From an uncultured Clostridia bacterium (GTDB lineage Bacteria; Bacillota; Clostridia; Oscillospirales; Acutalibacteraceae), in contig CANQGT010000011.1 of assembly GCA_947623505.1 (NCBI GenBank), positions 1-62,383 on the forward strand: DNA of 62,383 nt. Reading direction: 5' to 3'. The translations under genes and the position numbers were made by a program. This document shows positions 40,360-49,918 of this stretch, in pieces. The notes beneath the pieces are model-generated. The model was not told where the DNA came from. It made no database searches and saw nothing but the letters and a program-made list of their open reading frames with translations. How positions within the stretch are numbered: position 1 is the first letter of the stretch; the number at the start of each line of letters is the position of its first letter.

Positions 40360-42549
40360 TTAAACGGTTTGAGCCTGTTTCTTGGCGGTAATTTGACTGT
40401 AAAGCTCCTCAAGCTCATCGAGGTGAGTGTAGTTTTCAGCCTGCGACAAAAGTCTGCGGGCATTTTCATAAGGCGCAACGGCACGGTCGTATATTGATTT
40501 TGCTTTCAAAAAAGCCTTCAGATCGCGCTTTGCTTTCATACTCTCGGAAATCGTTGAAGTATCTCTGTTTCGTATTTCCTCGCGCACGGCCTCATCAGGC
40601 TGCTTTATATTTTCAATGCCGTATTTATTTATGAGCTTAACGGCGGCTTTTTTCGTTCTTATAACCTCAAACGCGTCTGAGCGCGCCAGCTTTTCCGCCT
40701 GCGTGCCGCGCGGCAATTTCTTTGCCGCCGCTTTTTCCTGCGCTAAATCGTCATACTTCTGAAACGGCCCGCGCTCATAGGTTTTTTTCGCGATTTCAAG
40801 CTGCATTCTGAAAGCCTGAGTATCAAATTTTGCCATTTCATCGTTTACGAAGGCGTAAGCCTCTATATCGTTGTTGCGCTTTTTCGTCTCTTTTATTTCT
40901 TTTTTGGCGGCTTTTATCGCGTCTTTTCTGTTGAGCTTGTTCTCTTCCGTATTTTTCGGCATAGCCTTTGCCTCTTTCAGCTTTGATTTGTCCACGGGAA
41001 TCGGCTTCGCTCCGTTAAGCTCTTTTGCCCTGTGGATTATCTCCATCGTCTCCTCTACCTCGTCGTCGCTGATGTTACCGTCCGCGTAATCCTCAAACAT
41101 AGCGCGCACCTTTAACACGTTCACGTATCCGTCGTGCTTATTTTCGGTAAGATCATAGAAAAGGTACGGGATAAGGTTGAGGGCGGAGCCGACTATCGCG
41201 CATATCGTAATTACCTCAAAGAGACCGTTTCTGAGCGCGTCGTTATAAAGCACGCTGTAATCCTCGTGGAGCCCCATATGCTCATAAATCGACGGGATTA
41301 TAAGCCCCGTAAAGAATCCGAGTATCGTGCTTATCATACCGAGCGGGCCGAACAGACCGTCTATCCTTACGCCCGTTTTCCACTGGTGGTAATCCCTCAT
41401 ATCCGCCTGAATATTCGGGAAATAGATATTGCCGAACGTATTAAGGAAATTGTTCAGCAGGAAAATAACGCTCACAAGAACAAGATTCTGATAAACAAAA
41501 TGCAGTATTGCAAGCAAAACTATATTTAAAACATTATTCAAAATAAGCAGATTTCGCTTACCGAGAAGCCGTATCGCGAACGGCGCGAGAATCATAGACC
41601 AAAGCGCCGAATTGCCTATGATAGTGTTTACAATCCCCAAGGACGCGTCATATTTACCGCCGAAAGCGTAAACGAACGACCAGCTCAGAACTATACCATA
41701 GGAATTTTCGAGAAATCCCACCCAGCTTGCGCTCGTTGTTATCCAAAAATACTTGTTTTTGGCCACTTCTCTAAGAGCGTCCGTTATTCTTACACCGCTC
41801 ATTTCGCGCTTGGGAAGAATAAGGCGTTCCTTTACCTTGCGGAAGAATATGGTGTTCACAATAAGACCGACAAAAGCGAACGCCGGGTAAATCGTGCGGT
41901 AAGTTTGAATGTTGTTAAGTCCGTATGTAAGTCCCGCAACGGTGGGTATCAAAAGATTTGATATTGATGGCGCGAGAGAGTAGATTATCTGAGATATACT
42001 CATAACGGTCGCCCTCTCCTGCGCGTTGGGCGTTATTATCTGCTGAAGATATGCGAAGCCCTCGTTGTAAAAGCAAAGGAAAAACTGCAAAACAAGATAG
42101 AAAAAGAATGTGACGACCGCCTTGACCGTATATTCCCAGTGCTCAAACGGCAAAAAAACAAACAGCGTGGACAGCCCCACTATCGGAAACGAGGAACGGA
42201 GCATAAACGGAATGAATTTTCCGCCTTTCATATGGTGGTTATCAAAATACCAGCCCCTGAAAAGACCGAGCGGAATGCCGATGGCGTTTGAAACTATCAG
42301 CATAATGTAAAGATCCATAGGGGCAAGGCCTATGCTGTGCCCGACAAGGAAATTTCCCGCGTCAAGCCCGATTGTGGCGGCAAGAATCGGAACCCATTGC
42401 ACTCCGAAACCCGCGCAGCCGAGCGTTACCACTTCTTTATACGGCACATAATTTCCTTTAGCAGGCTTATCCCAATATTTTTTGCCTGTTGCGATAAGCT
42501 CCTGCGCTTTGGATTTAAGCGCCTTGAAACCGTTTTTCACATAAATCAA
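40360..42549 (-). CDS. GPH-like MFS transporter with long C-terminal extension
   Basis: The 729-residue protein has about 12 membrane segments in its first ~480 residues and is related to GPH/MelB transporters. Its loops are divergent: the cytosolic loop near 90-115 reads NHHMKGGKFIPFML. After the last membrane segment comes a ~240-residue highly charged, Ala/Lys/Glu-rich tail that looks like coiled coil (KDAIKAAKKEIKETKKRNND, KAKRDLKAFLKAKSIYDRA). Such an extension is unusual. The start sits behind GGGAG. The substrate is unknown. It is followed by the tRNA-Val terminator, convergent. Confidence 0.85.
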   Translation of the reverse strand: MIYVKNGFKALKSKAQELIATGKKYWDKPAKGNYVPYKEVVTLGCAGFGVQWVPILAATIGLDAGNFLVGHSIGLAPMDLYIMLIVSNAIGIPLGLFRGWYFDNHHMKGGKFIPFMLRSSFPIVGLSTLFVFLPFEHWEYTVKAVVTFFFYLVLQFFLCFYNEGFAYLQQIITPNAQERATVMSISQIIYSLAPSISNLLIPTVAGLTYGLNNIQTYRTIYPAFAFVGLIVNTIFFRKVKERLILPKREMSGVRITDALREVAKNKYFWITTSASWVGFLENSYGIVLSWSFVYAFGGKYDASLGIVNTIIGNSALWSMILAPFAIRLLGKRNLLILNNVLNIVLLAILHFVYQNLVLVSVIFLLNNFLNTFGNIYFPNIQADMRDYHQWKTGVRIDGLFGPLGMISTILGFFTGLIIPSIYEHMGLHEDYSVLYNDALRNGLFEVITICAIVGSALNLIPYLFYDLTENKHDGYVNVLKVRAMFEDYADGNISDDEVEETMEIIHRAKELNGAKPIPVDKSKLKEAKAMPKNTEENKLNRKDAIKAAKKEIKETKKRNNDIEAYAFVNDEMAKFDTQAFRMQLEIAKKTYERGPFQKYDDLAQEKAAAKKLPRGTQAEKLARSDAFEVIRTKKAAVKLINKYGIENIKQPDEAVREEIRNRDTSTISESMKAKRDLKAFLKAKSIYDRAVAPYENARRLLSQAENYTHLDELEELYSQITAKKQAQTV

Positions 42550-42707
42550 CTCCCAATTTTAATATAGCAGAATAAATAATAAAAAGCAAATAAATATTAA
42601 ATCGGCGCGGCTGAAACCGCCGCACGAAATTTCGTTTGCCTCGGTTTTCGGAAATATAAAGATGTGATAAAAAATGAATTTTATGTGTACAAATTATGTG
42701 TTTTTTG

Positions 42708-42736
42708 TTTACAAATTTCTCACATTGTGTTAAAAT
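42708..42736 (+). promoter_or_regulatory. Promoter of the CDP-alcohol transferase gene
   Basis: TTTACA, 17-bp spacer, TAAAAT lies about 33 bp upstream of the start. Confidence 0.65.
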
Positions 42737-42769
42737 TATAGAAAAGTTGATGCTTGGGGGGAAGTTAAA

Positions 42770-43318
42770 ATGAAGAAGCATATTCCCAATATAATATCAA
42801 CGGCACGAATAATCGCGGCAGTTGTGCTTTTCTTTTTCGCAGAGATAACTTTTCCGTTTGTCGCTCTTTATATCTTTTGCGGTCTGAGCGATTTTGTGGA
42901 CGGTAAGCTTGCAAGAAAATGGGAGGTTACAAGCGTTCTCGGAGCTTATCTCGATACCGTCGGCGACGTGCTTACATATCTTGCACTTGTGAAAATACTG
43001 ATCTCGCAAAATCTTGTGCCGTTGTGGGCAATAATATGGTATATTGTCGCAATGGCCGGCAACCTTATCGCCGCCGTTATCGCGAAAAAGAGATTTGGCG
43101 AATTTTATTTTATACATTCCCTTTTCGGAAAAATCCTCGGCGTTACGCTGTTTTTGCTGCCGCTCGGAATGAGGCTTACGCATAACAACAGCGCCGTTTG
43201 TATGAGCGTTATCTGCGTTGTTGCAACGCTTTCGGCGTTTGAAACGATTTATATTCAGCTTAAAAGCAAAGAAATGCTCACGGATATAACCTCCTTTAAA
43301 CAACTTTTCTCGCTTTAA
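42770..43318 (+). CDS. CDP-alcohol phosphatidyltransferase
   Basis: The 182-residue membrane enzyme moves a phosphatidyl group from CDP-diacylglycerol to an alcohol. It has the full signature D-G-x2-A-R-x8-G-x3-D-x3-D in SDFVDGKLARKWEV...GAYLDTVGD (about 40-66) and about five or six hydrophobic segments. The acceptor (glycerol phosphate, inositol or serine) cannot be told. GGGGGGAAG precedes the ATG. It is monocistronic with a terminator. Confidence 0.9.
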   Translation: MKKHIPNIISTARIIAAVVLFFFAEITFPFVALYIFCGLSDFVDGKLARKWEVTSVLGAYLDTVGDVLTYLALVKILISQNLVPLWAIIWYIVAMAGNLIAAVIAKKRFGEFYFIHSLFGKILGVTLFLLPLGMRLTHNNSAVCMSVICVVATLSAFETIYIQLKSKEMLTDITSFKQLFSL

Positions 43319-43345
43319 AAGTCAATTTAAAAGTCAAAATAATTT

Positions 43346-43377
43346 AAGGTCGGTCGAAATCCGGCCTTTTATTTTTA
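43346..43377 (+). terminator. Terminator after the CDP-alcohol transferase gene
   Basis: AAGGTCGG and CCGGCCTT form a stem with one G-T pair, followed by TTATTTTT. The gap to 43554 (about 180 bp) holds a weak promoter-like TTGAAA...TAAAAT. Confidence 0.65.
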
Positions 43378-43554
43378 ATTTAGTTAAGTTGCGGGCGAAA
43401 GACTCGGAATCATTAAACCGAATGTAAATTCTCCCTTTACAGTTAGTTGTTTTCAACAAAACGGCAGCTGATTTTTTGTTGATAAGAATAATTGAAACAA
43501 CCCGTTTATTTCTGATAAAATAAAAATTATAATAAGAAAAAAGGAGTAATTATT

Positions 43555-45093
43555 ATGGCAACATTGCAAACACAGCCTTCAATTTCAGACGTAAACGCGA
43601 AGCATCTGAAAATGAAGGAATGGATACTGTATCTCAGCGCGGTATTCTTCTACACGAATATGACGGGTATGATGGGCTCTTACAGAAACGCCTATCTCGT
43701 CAATGTTCTGAGGCTTACCGACGATCAAGCCTCCCTTTTCAACACGCTTATAAGCGTTATTCCCTTTATACTTAATTTCTTCATCAGCTCATATATTGAC
43801 GGGCGAAAAATGGGTAAAAAGGGTAAGTTTAGACCGCTCGCCATCGCCTTTGCCGTTCCCACGGGAATCAGCCTTGTGCTATCGTTTTGGACCCCGTCGG
43901 TTTTATCCGGCACTTTTCTAATGATTTATATTGTTGCCATAGCGCTCATTTGGGCTGTATGCACCAATTTCTGCAGCTCGGTGGATATGGTGTCCTTCGT
44001 TATGACGCCTAATATGAAAGAAAGAGACAACGTTATCTCTTTCAGGAGCATATCCTCCGCCGTCGGCAACTCGGCGCCCCTTGTAATAATTCTTGTTATC
44101 GGTCTGTTTGTAAAGGACGAGGGCACGAAATACATAGTAACCGCCGCTCTTTGCGCCGTAGTCGGCACGATAACGATTCTTCTCGGTATGAACACTATAA
44201 GAGAGCGCGTTACCTACACCGCCGAAAAGAAAAACCCGCTTGCCGGATTTAAAGATGTTCTTACAAACAAATACGCTTGGGTAATAATCATTTCCGAATT
44301 TTTAAAAACATTCAGAAATATTTCAACATATATGGGCCCGTTCCTTGCGGCGGCCCTGCTCGGCGGAACCGACAAGTTCCTGCTCTTCGGTCTTCCCACC
44401 GGAATAGGCACGGCCGTAGGTATGCTTGTTATAAACTTCCTGCTCAAGAAATTCAATTCAAAGGTTCTTTATATCGCCAGCGGCATTTATTCGGTGCTTA
44501 TCAACATAGTGGCATTCGTAATCGGTTACACCTATTTCAAAACTCAGGACGCTTCCGGCGGCGGATCTTCAGCATTGCAGATAGTTTTCATAATTTCGCT
44601 GTTCCTTATCGGCTTACAGTTCGGCGCTTCAAATCTACTGCCCAATATGTTTAAGGCCGACGTTCTTGAGGATATTGAGCTCAAGGGCGGCAAGAGACTT
44701 GACGCCACAATGCCCTTTATTATCGGAATCGGCACAATGATAAGCGGCACGATAGCAAACGCCTTAGCTCCGAAAATCCTTTACGGCACATTCGCCGGAG
44801 TTCCGATAATCGGTTACATTCAGCCGACGGACGCCGTTCCGAATCCCGAACAGAGTCTGAAAACAAAAATCGTTATGCTGTTCTTCTATACGGTAGTTCA
44901 CGGCCTTATGATGTTCCTTGCCGGCGTTCCGTTCTTCTTCTATAAATTTACGGGCAAAATCAAAGAGGACGTTCACAACGCCGTAGTCGAAATGCGCCAA
45001 AAGCAGCTTGAACAGGGCTTGGCAACCGGCGACGATGACGATATTGCAGAAGATACCGAAACGCAGGAATCCGAAGACACGAAAGAAAACTGA
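43555..45093 (+). CDS. GPH/MFS-type transporter
   Basis: The 512-residue protein has about 12 membrane segments with the GPH-type loop DGRKMGKKGKFRPLAI near residue 82. A Gly/Ser-rich loop near 340 (GGGSS) and an acidic C-terminal tail (DDDDIAEDTETQESEDT) follow. These transporters take up sugars or glycosides. AAGGAG precedes the ATG. The metallophosphoesterase gene follows after 26 bp, suggesting shared transcription. Confidence 0.87.
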   Translation: MATLQTQPSISDVNAKHLKMKEWILYLSAVFFYTNMTGMMGSYRNAYLVNVLRLTDDQASLFNTLISVIPFILNFFISSYIDGRKMGKKGKFRPLAIAFAVPTGISLVLSFWTPSVLSGTFLMIYIVAIALIWAVCTNFCSSVDMVSFVMTPNMKERDNVISFRSISSAVGNSAPLVIILVIGLFVKDEGTKYIVTAALCAVVGTITILLGMNTIRERVTYTAEKKNPLAGFKDVLTNKYAWVIIISEFLKTFRNISTYMGPFLAAALLGGTDKFLLFGLPTGIGTAVGMLVINFLLKKFNSKVLYIASGIYSVLINIVAFVIGYTYFKTQDASGGGSSALQIVFIISLFLIGLQFGASNLLPNMFKADVLEDIELKGGKRLDATMPFIIGIGTMISGTIANALAPKILYGTFAGVPIIGYIQPTDAVPNPEQSLKTKIVMLFFYTVVHGLMMFLAGVPFFFYKFTGKIKEDVHNAVVEMRQKQLEQGLATGDDDDIAEDTETQESEDTKEN

Positions 45094-45119
45094 CGCTGCT
45101 TTTACAAAAGAGGGGTAAG

Positions 45120-46487
45120 ATGAACAGCTTCAACTTTTTGCTTTTGACGGACACCCATTTTTTCAAGCATTCTCTCGGGTGCCATGGCAAAGAATACGAT
45201 GAATTTATGCGCTTTGAGCAAAAATGTTTTGCCGAAACTGAGTCGATAAACAACGCCGTGTTTGAATTTCTGAATAATACGGAGCTTTCGGACACGGTGC
45301 TTATAGCGGGCGACCTTTCCTTTAACGGCGAGTACGAAAGCCATCTCGGCTTTATAGAACTGCTGAAAAAACTGAAAGAAAGCGGCAAGAGAATTTTCGT
45401 TATTACCGCCGACCACGATTTCAAGCGTGACGATGACAGCGCGTTTTGCTTTGACGAAAACGGCCGCCACGCTCCGAAAGCGGCAAAACGCGACGAGCTT
45501 TTCGACCTTTATTACGAATACGGCTTTAAAGACGCCATCGCGGTGGACAGAAAGCACCTTTCATACGTTGCTCAGTTGTGCGACGGAATACGGCTGCTGG
45601 CTTTGAATAACGACGGCAACTGCCGCGATTTCAAAACGTATGACGATGAGCAGATCGCGTGGATAAAGGAGCAGACGAAAAGGGCGCGCGAGGACGGGCA
45701 GATGATGATAGCGATGAATCACTATCCCCTGCTTCCCGGTCAGCCTATATTCTCCATAGTTCCGTCCGCCGTTCAGAAAAACGCCGGCGAGATAACCACG
45801 ATGCTCGCCGACGAGGGAGTGCACCTTGTTTTTACGGGGCATATGCACAACCAGAGCATAAACGTTAAGGTCACCGAAAAGGGCAACAAAATTTACGACG
45901 TCTGCACCGGGTCGATAATCGCAAGCCCGTCTGTAATGCGACTTGTGACTGTTGAAAGCAGCAAAACGGTGAAAGTAGAAACGCTGAACTGCCCCGATTT
46001 TGATTGGGACACGGGCGGCAGAACCTGCACACAATACCTTGACGATATGTTTGACAGTATGATTCTCAATATGCTTGCCGATATGAAGGAAAATCCCGAA
46101 AGAATACTGAGGCGTTTCGGAGCGGGCGACAAACAGAAGCTCTTTCCCATCGTCAAAAAAATCGGCAGGCTGCTCGATAAGCTGACGGTGGGCGGCACGG
46201 CAAGACTGCTATGGGTAAAATGCGACAAATCCATAAGAAAAACGCTGTTAAAGGATTATATCGTTGAGCTTGTGAGAAACGTTTTCAGCGGAAACCAGAC
46301 CTTTAAGGAGGGCACGCCGAAGGGCGACGTTCTGCTCAGAGTTCTTAAGAGATTTAATTTCCTGCTTAAAAAGATAAACCTTAAAACCATTGATGGCGAA
46401 AAGGCCGATCTTTACGATATAATAAAAAATTCCGCGGGAAATTACGACATAGACGATTACAACGCAACGCTTATTCTTGAAAACTGA
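45120..46487 (+). CDS. Calcineurin-like metallophosphoesterase
   Basis: The 455-residue protein has the metallophosphoesterase motifs DTH (about residue 11), AGDLSFNGE (about 63), NHYP (about 199) and FTGHMHNQ (about 240). The usual GNH(D/E) appears as TADHDF near 99, so the conserved Asn is replaced by Asp. No signal peptide is present. The ~180-residue C-terminal region after the catalytic domain has no motif I know. The substrate could be a nucleotide, phospholipid or glycan phosphate. GAGGGGTAAG precedes the ATG; it follows the transporter by 26 bp. Confidence 0.85.
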   Translation: MNSFNFLLLTDTHFFKHSLGCHGKEYDEFMRFEQKCFAETESINNAVFEFLNNTELSDTVLIAGDLSFNGEYESHLGFIELLKKLKESGKRIFVITADHDFKRDDDSAFCFDENGRHAPKAAKRDELFDLYYEYGFKDAIAVDRKHLSYVAQLCDGIRLLALNNDGNCRDFKTYDDEQIAWIKEQTKRAREDGQMMIAMNHYPLLPGQPIFSIVPSAVQKNAGEITTMLADEGVHLVFTGHMHNQSINVKVTEKGNKIYDVCTGSIIASPSVMRLVTVESSKTVKVETLNCPDFDWDTGGRTCTQYLDDMFDSMILNMLADMKENPERILRRFGAGDKQKLFPIVKKIGRLLDKLTVGGTARLLWVKCDKSIRKTLLKDYIVELVRNVFSGNQTFKEGTPKGDVLLRVLKRFNFLLKKINLKTIDGEKADLYDIIKNSAGNYDIDDYNATLILEN

Positions 46488-46565
46488 AAGCACGCTGAAT
46501 TAAAACCCACATAAAAACGGACGAAATTTACGCAGCTACTCATAAGGATGTTGTGTACCGGTGTC

Positions 46566-46605
46566 GGAAAAGACGGACAGTTAAGGCTGTCCGTCTTTTC
46601 CTTTT
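46566..46605 (+). terminator. Perfect 15-bp terminator
   Basis: GGAAAAGACGGACAG, loop TTAAGG and the exact complement at 46587-46601 are followed by TTTTGTC. It lies between the phosphoesterase gene and the recombinase remnant and could serve the plus-strand operon or be a leftover from the element. Confidence 0.75.
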
Positions 46606-46606
46606 G

Positions 46607-46756
46607 TCAGGCAGCGGATATCTGACCTATATGTGTAAAGTAGATATCAATCTGCTGTTCAACGCTTTCAGCGTATTTCCTTGTTCTTTCATGGATAACA
46701 ATTTTAGAAATAAATGTACACAGGATTTCAGGTGTTGCAATATGATTTAATATCAT
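46607..46756 (-). pseudogene. C-terminal remnant of a large serine recombinase
   Basis: The 49-codon frame encodes IATPEILCTFISKIVIHERT and then RKYAESVEQQIDIYFTHIG, ending QISAA. This matches, from memory of the family, the C-terminal end of large serine recombinases (TPEILRTFI...I.VHER...QxIDIYxxxIG) found on Clostridia conjugative and mobilizable transposons. No catalytic resolvase domain is nearby, so this is a fragment. It directly adjoins the A/T-rich ABC-transporter genes, which suggests those arrived with an element. Confidence 0.65.
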
Positions 46757-46761
46757 AATTC

Positions 46762-47430
46762 TTATAGAATACTGCAATATCTTTTACTTCTGAACAGATT
46801 TGATATAATTCCAACAATATATAAAATAAATGCTGAGATTATTAGCTGTAAAACTGTTTTAATAATGTTGCCCGAATTCATTTCTTCATAACTGCAAAAT
46901 ATAAATATTTTTAAATAATCTCCCATATTGTATATTGAAACAATTAAATAAATAAACAATGCGGCAACCGTCATTGGAACGGACATTGTTATAAATACAA
47001 GAGAATATGCCAGAGCTGAAAAAAATGCACATTGACAGAACACTCTTATAAATTCATAAATCATATTGTGCTCTATATAAACGCATGTGAGCAGCGGAAA
47101 TATCAATTCGATTAAATATACAAGCAATATCAAAAGTGATTCCTTAATTTTTGTTTTGGAATACAAAAAATAAATTTCACAATGATAATGTTCAATATAA
47201 TTTCTCAACACAAATACAGTTAAAAGTGAGGAGAAAAAAGGGAAACAGTATTGGGAAATTTCCATAATATTTCCATAACACATATCCGGCTGATTTTTAT
47301 AAAGCATTAAGAAAATTACCGGAAATATCAAAACGGTTAATATTGTCACTGTTATAAATATCGGCTTCATTGATTTTATCAACAGTTTTTCATTGATAAC
47401 AGCAACGGTTAAATTCCTTTTATTGCACAT
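46762..47430 (-). CDS. ABC-2-type membrane protein (6 TM)
   Basis: The 222-residue protein has about six hydrophobic segments (20-40, 50-70, 85-110, 125-165, 170-190, 200-215) and no clear soluble domain. It ends the three-gene ABC operon; its start overlaps the ATPase gene by 22 nt. It most likely pairs with the ATPase as a permease. It is A/T-rich in sequence and codon use. Confidence 0.75.
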   Translation of the reverse strand: MCNKRNLTVAVINEKLLIKSMKPIFITVTILTVLIFPVIFLMLYKNQPDMCYGNIMEISQYCFPFFSSLLTVFVLRNYIEHYHCEIYFLYSKTKIKESLLILLVYLIELIFPLLTCVYIEHNMIYEFIRVFCQCAFFSALAYSLVFITMSVPMTVAALFIYLIVSIYNMGDYLKIFIFCSYEEMNSGNIIKTVLQLIISAFILYIVGIISNLFRSKRYCSIL

Positions 47431-48230
47431 AAATAACCATCCTCGATAGTCGATTCAACCAAATAATTATTATCAAATTCTTTTGTCAAAACACGATAAT
47501 ATAAATTATTATCTTTGTCGAACTGTTTTACCACTTCGTATGAATCGGTTAAATTATATGATAAAGCTTCCGGTATTTCGTAAACCTTACCCTTTGCAAT
47601 ATTTTTAATTTCCTTTGTGCTGTTGCATTCAATAATCCTTCCGTTTTTTACGATTGCAATTTCATCACAAAGCGCATCAACGTCTTCAACAATGTGAGTT
47701 GAAATAATTACAGTTTTTTCTTTTTTTATTTTTTCAATTATGTTTTTAAAGCGCAGTCGTTCTTCAGGGTCTAATCCGGCAGTAGGCTCATCAAAAACAA
47801 TGATATCGGGATTTCCCAAGAGTGCCTGTGCTATACCAAGTCGTCGAATCATTCCGCCGGAAAGTTTTCCAACTTTTGTATTTGCTTTATCAGACAAGTT
47901 TACTAATTCAATTAGATTAGGTATCTCCTTGACGGCGGATTTTTTGGGCAAGCCCTTTTGATTTGCAAAAAACAACATCATATCATTAACCGTGAGTTCT
48001 TTGAATGCACCAAAATTCTGAGGCAAATAACCGATTTGTTTGTTTTTATCTGTTACTGTAATTTTACCTTTATAATTGGAGTACATTCCTGTTATGCAGC
48101 GAATTAGTGTTGTTTTTCCGGCACCGTTCTCACCGAGCAAACCATAAGTTTTGTTTTGAAAATCAATAGTAATATCGTTTAATATTTTCTTTGAATTGAA
48201 TTTTTTTGATAAATTCTCAATTTTAATCAT
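47409..48230 (-). CDS. ABC transporter ATP-binding protein
   Basis: The 273-residue ATPase has Walker A GENGAGKTT (33-41), Q-loop LPQNF, signature LSGGMIRRLG, Walker B IIVFDEPTAGLDP and the H-loop ISTHIVED. It resembles exporters of the CcmA/multidrug/lantibiotic type. The ATG at 48230 has GAGG upstream; three earlier codons are also in frame. It overlaps the upstream permease stop by 8 nt. It energises the flanking two membrane proteins. The operon is markedly A/T-rich. Confidence 0.93.
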   Translation of the reverse strand: MIKIENLSKKFNSKKILNDITIDFQNKTYGLLGENGAGKTTLIRCITGMYSNYKGKITVTDKNKQIGYLPQNFGAFKELTVNDMMLFFANQKGLPKKSAVKEIPNLIELVNLSDKANTKVGKLSGGMIRRLGIAQALLGNPDIIVFDEPTAGLDPEERLRFKNIIEKIKKEKTVIISTHIVEDVDALCDEIAIVKNGRIIECNSTKEIKNIAKGKVYEIPEALSYNLTDSYEVVKQFDKDNNLYYRVLTKEFDNNYLVESTIEDGYLCAIKGI

Positions 48231-49869
48231 AAACTTCATCCTCGCTTTCAGTCATAATCAATTCTCCCAAACCGGGTGTTAATACTACATTGTCAAATTC
48301 TCGTACTTGTGATGCAAAATTGATATTTACATGTGGTTCAATAAATATGGTTTTTCCATTAAATTCATCTAAGTCAATGTTTTGCAGTATATCATCAAAA
48401 TTAACTGTTTCTCCGTAAAGATATGGATAAACAATTGTTACGCCTTTAAACTCTCTTGAATTCAAAAATCCCGCAAACAGACAAGGAGCTGAGGTTTTTC
48501 CGTAAAATCTGTTACTGCTATCCGAATTCAAATTAGAATATATTTTAAGGTTAGATGAAACAGTAATTTCAAATTCAGGTGTATTATTCGGAACAACAGA
48601 TAAATAGTTTTCGTTATAAAGCATCTGTTTACCGGCTACAGGATAATACGGAAAATCACCGGAAAGATATATTCCTTGATAATTTGAGTAAAACCCTTTT
48701 CCGTTACCGCTGTAATCAATATTGATTGAGGTTATCTTCTCGGCAGTAAAAATTTCTATATAATCTCCACTTCTGTTATATTTCAGATCTTTTCCATCCT
48801 GATCGGTTACCTTGTTTATTCTGTATCCATGATATAAAGTGAAATCATACTCGGCATTGCTGCTATCAGGCATTATGCTTGCAGAACAGCTTAACTCTCT
48901 GCCAATTTTAATGTTTAGATTATATTTTTCTACATTGAATGCCGGACTGACATTTTCGCCTTCATAATCTAAATAGTAGTATTGATCGCCTAATGCTTCT
49001 CCTTCGGGATCACCGTTCAACACTAATTTTGATTCAGGCCGGAAAAATACTACTCCCAGAACGATAACCATTATCAAAGAAAAAATAGATGCCATTTTTA
49101 GCTTCTTGGTTTTTAAACTGCAAAGCAAAATGGTTAGAGCCAATAAGCACCATATAAGAATTAAAATGATTCTATAAGGCAATACAGAAAAGCCCATAGC
49201 ATATGTTGGAGTCCAACTCATATTAGGCGGAAAAATATTGAACAAATTAAAGATTTTAAATGCGTTAAATCCATTATCGGTTGCTACTACAATTGTACCT
49301 GCTAAACTTTCTCCGATTTTACTTCCCAAAATAAGAAAAAGAATAATGGATGAATAAGACAGTATTTTACTTTTAAAAAAAGATGCGGCTAAACCAAATA
49401 TAATGGCAAATGTATTGATAAGAAAAATATTAATCAGAATGTTAAGAAAAATATGAATAATATAATTCTTATCAAATGAATACAAAGTTAGAAACGCAAC
49501 GAAATTATATAATAATAAAATAATCGAATAGATTAAATTCCATATACTTAATACTGCTGCATTATAAATACTGATGGAAAGCAGCCTCTTTTTCGTACAA
49601 AGTATTGTTTCATATAATTTATTGACCTGTAATTTTGAGCAAAACTCATATGACAACAGCAGAAAAAATGCAAAAGAATATATTGAAATTATATTTGTTT
49701 GCCATAAAGGAAAAACAAATTGAAACAAGTCATCTCCTGCCCGAATATCTCTGTATAAACTAAATATCAAATATCCCACACTGATACAAATGAACATTAA
49801 TGTTGAAATGATAAACAGTCTGTTATAAATGAACCTTTTAAAGTTTATTTTAAGAATATTATTTTTCAT
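48223..49869 (-). CDS. ABC permease with M1-peptidase-like extracytoplasmic part
   Basis: The 548-residue protein has about six membrane segments in its first 290 residues. A soluble part follows (about 300-548) with strand patterns such as YNLNIKIGRELSCSASIMPD and YNRSGDYIEIFTAEKI, and ends with GELIMTESEDEVYD. The soluble part resembles the N-terminal beta domain of ABC-M1-peptidase fusions, but the HEXXH zinc protease domain is missing. The ATG at 49869 follows TTGGAG. It begins the ABC operon and lies 50 bp from folD on the same strand. Confidence 0.75.
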   Translation of the reverse strand: MKNNILKINFKRFIYNRLFIISTLMFICISVGYLIFSLYRDIRAGDDLFQFVFPLWQTNIISIYSFAFFLLLSYEFCSKLQVNKLYETILCTKKRLLSISIYNAAVLSIWNLIYSIILLLYNFVAFLTLYSFDKNYIIHIFLNILINIFLINTFAIIFGLAASFFKSKILSYSSIILFLILGSKIGESLAGTIVVATDNGFNAFKIFNLFNIFPPNMSWTPTYAMGFSVLPYRIILILIWCLLALTILLCSLKTKKLKMASIFSLIMVIVLGVVFFRPESKLVLNGDPEGEALGDQYYYLDYEGENVSPAFNVEKYNLNIKIGRELSCSASIMPDSSNAEYDFTLYHGYRINKVTDQDGKDLKYNRSGDYIEIFTAEKITSINIDYSGNGKGFYSNYQGIYLSGDFPYYPVAGKQMLYNENYLSVVPNNTPEFEITVSSNLKIYSNLNSDSSNRFYGKTSAPCLFAGFLNSREFKGVTIVYPYLYGETVNFDDILQNIDLDEFNGKTIFIEPHVNINFASQVREFDNVVLTPGLGELIMTESEDEVYD

Positions 49870-49918
49870 GACTATCTCCAATAATCGTTTTATTGTGATT
49901 TGTTTTTTCAATAAGCTA

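Noticed and set aside
46553-46750. 65-codon plus-strand frame over the recombinase remnant
   Set aside because: The minus strand gives recognisable recombinase sequence; the plus frame crosses a terminator.
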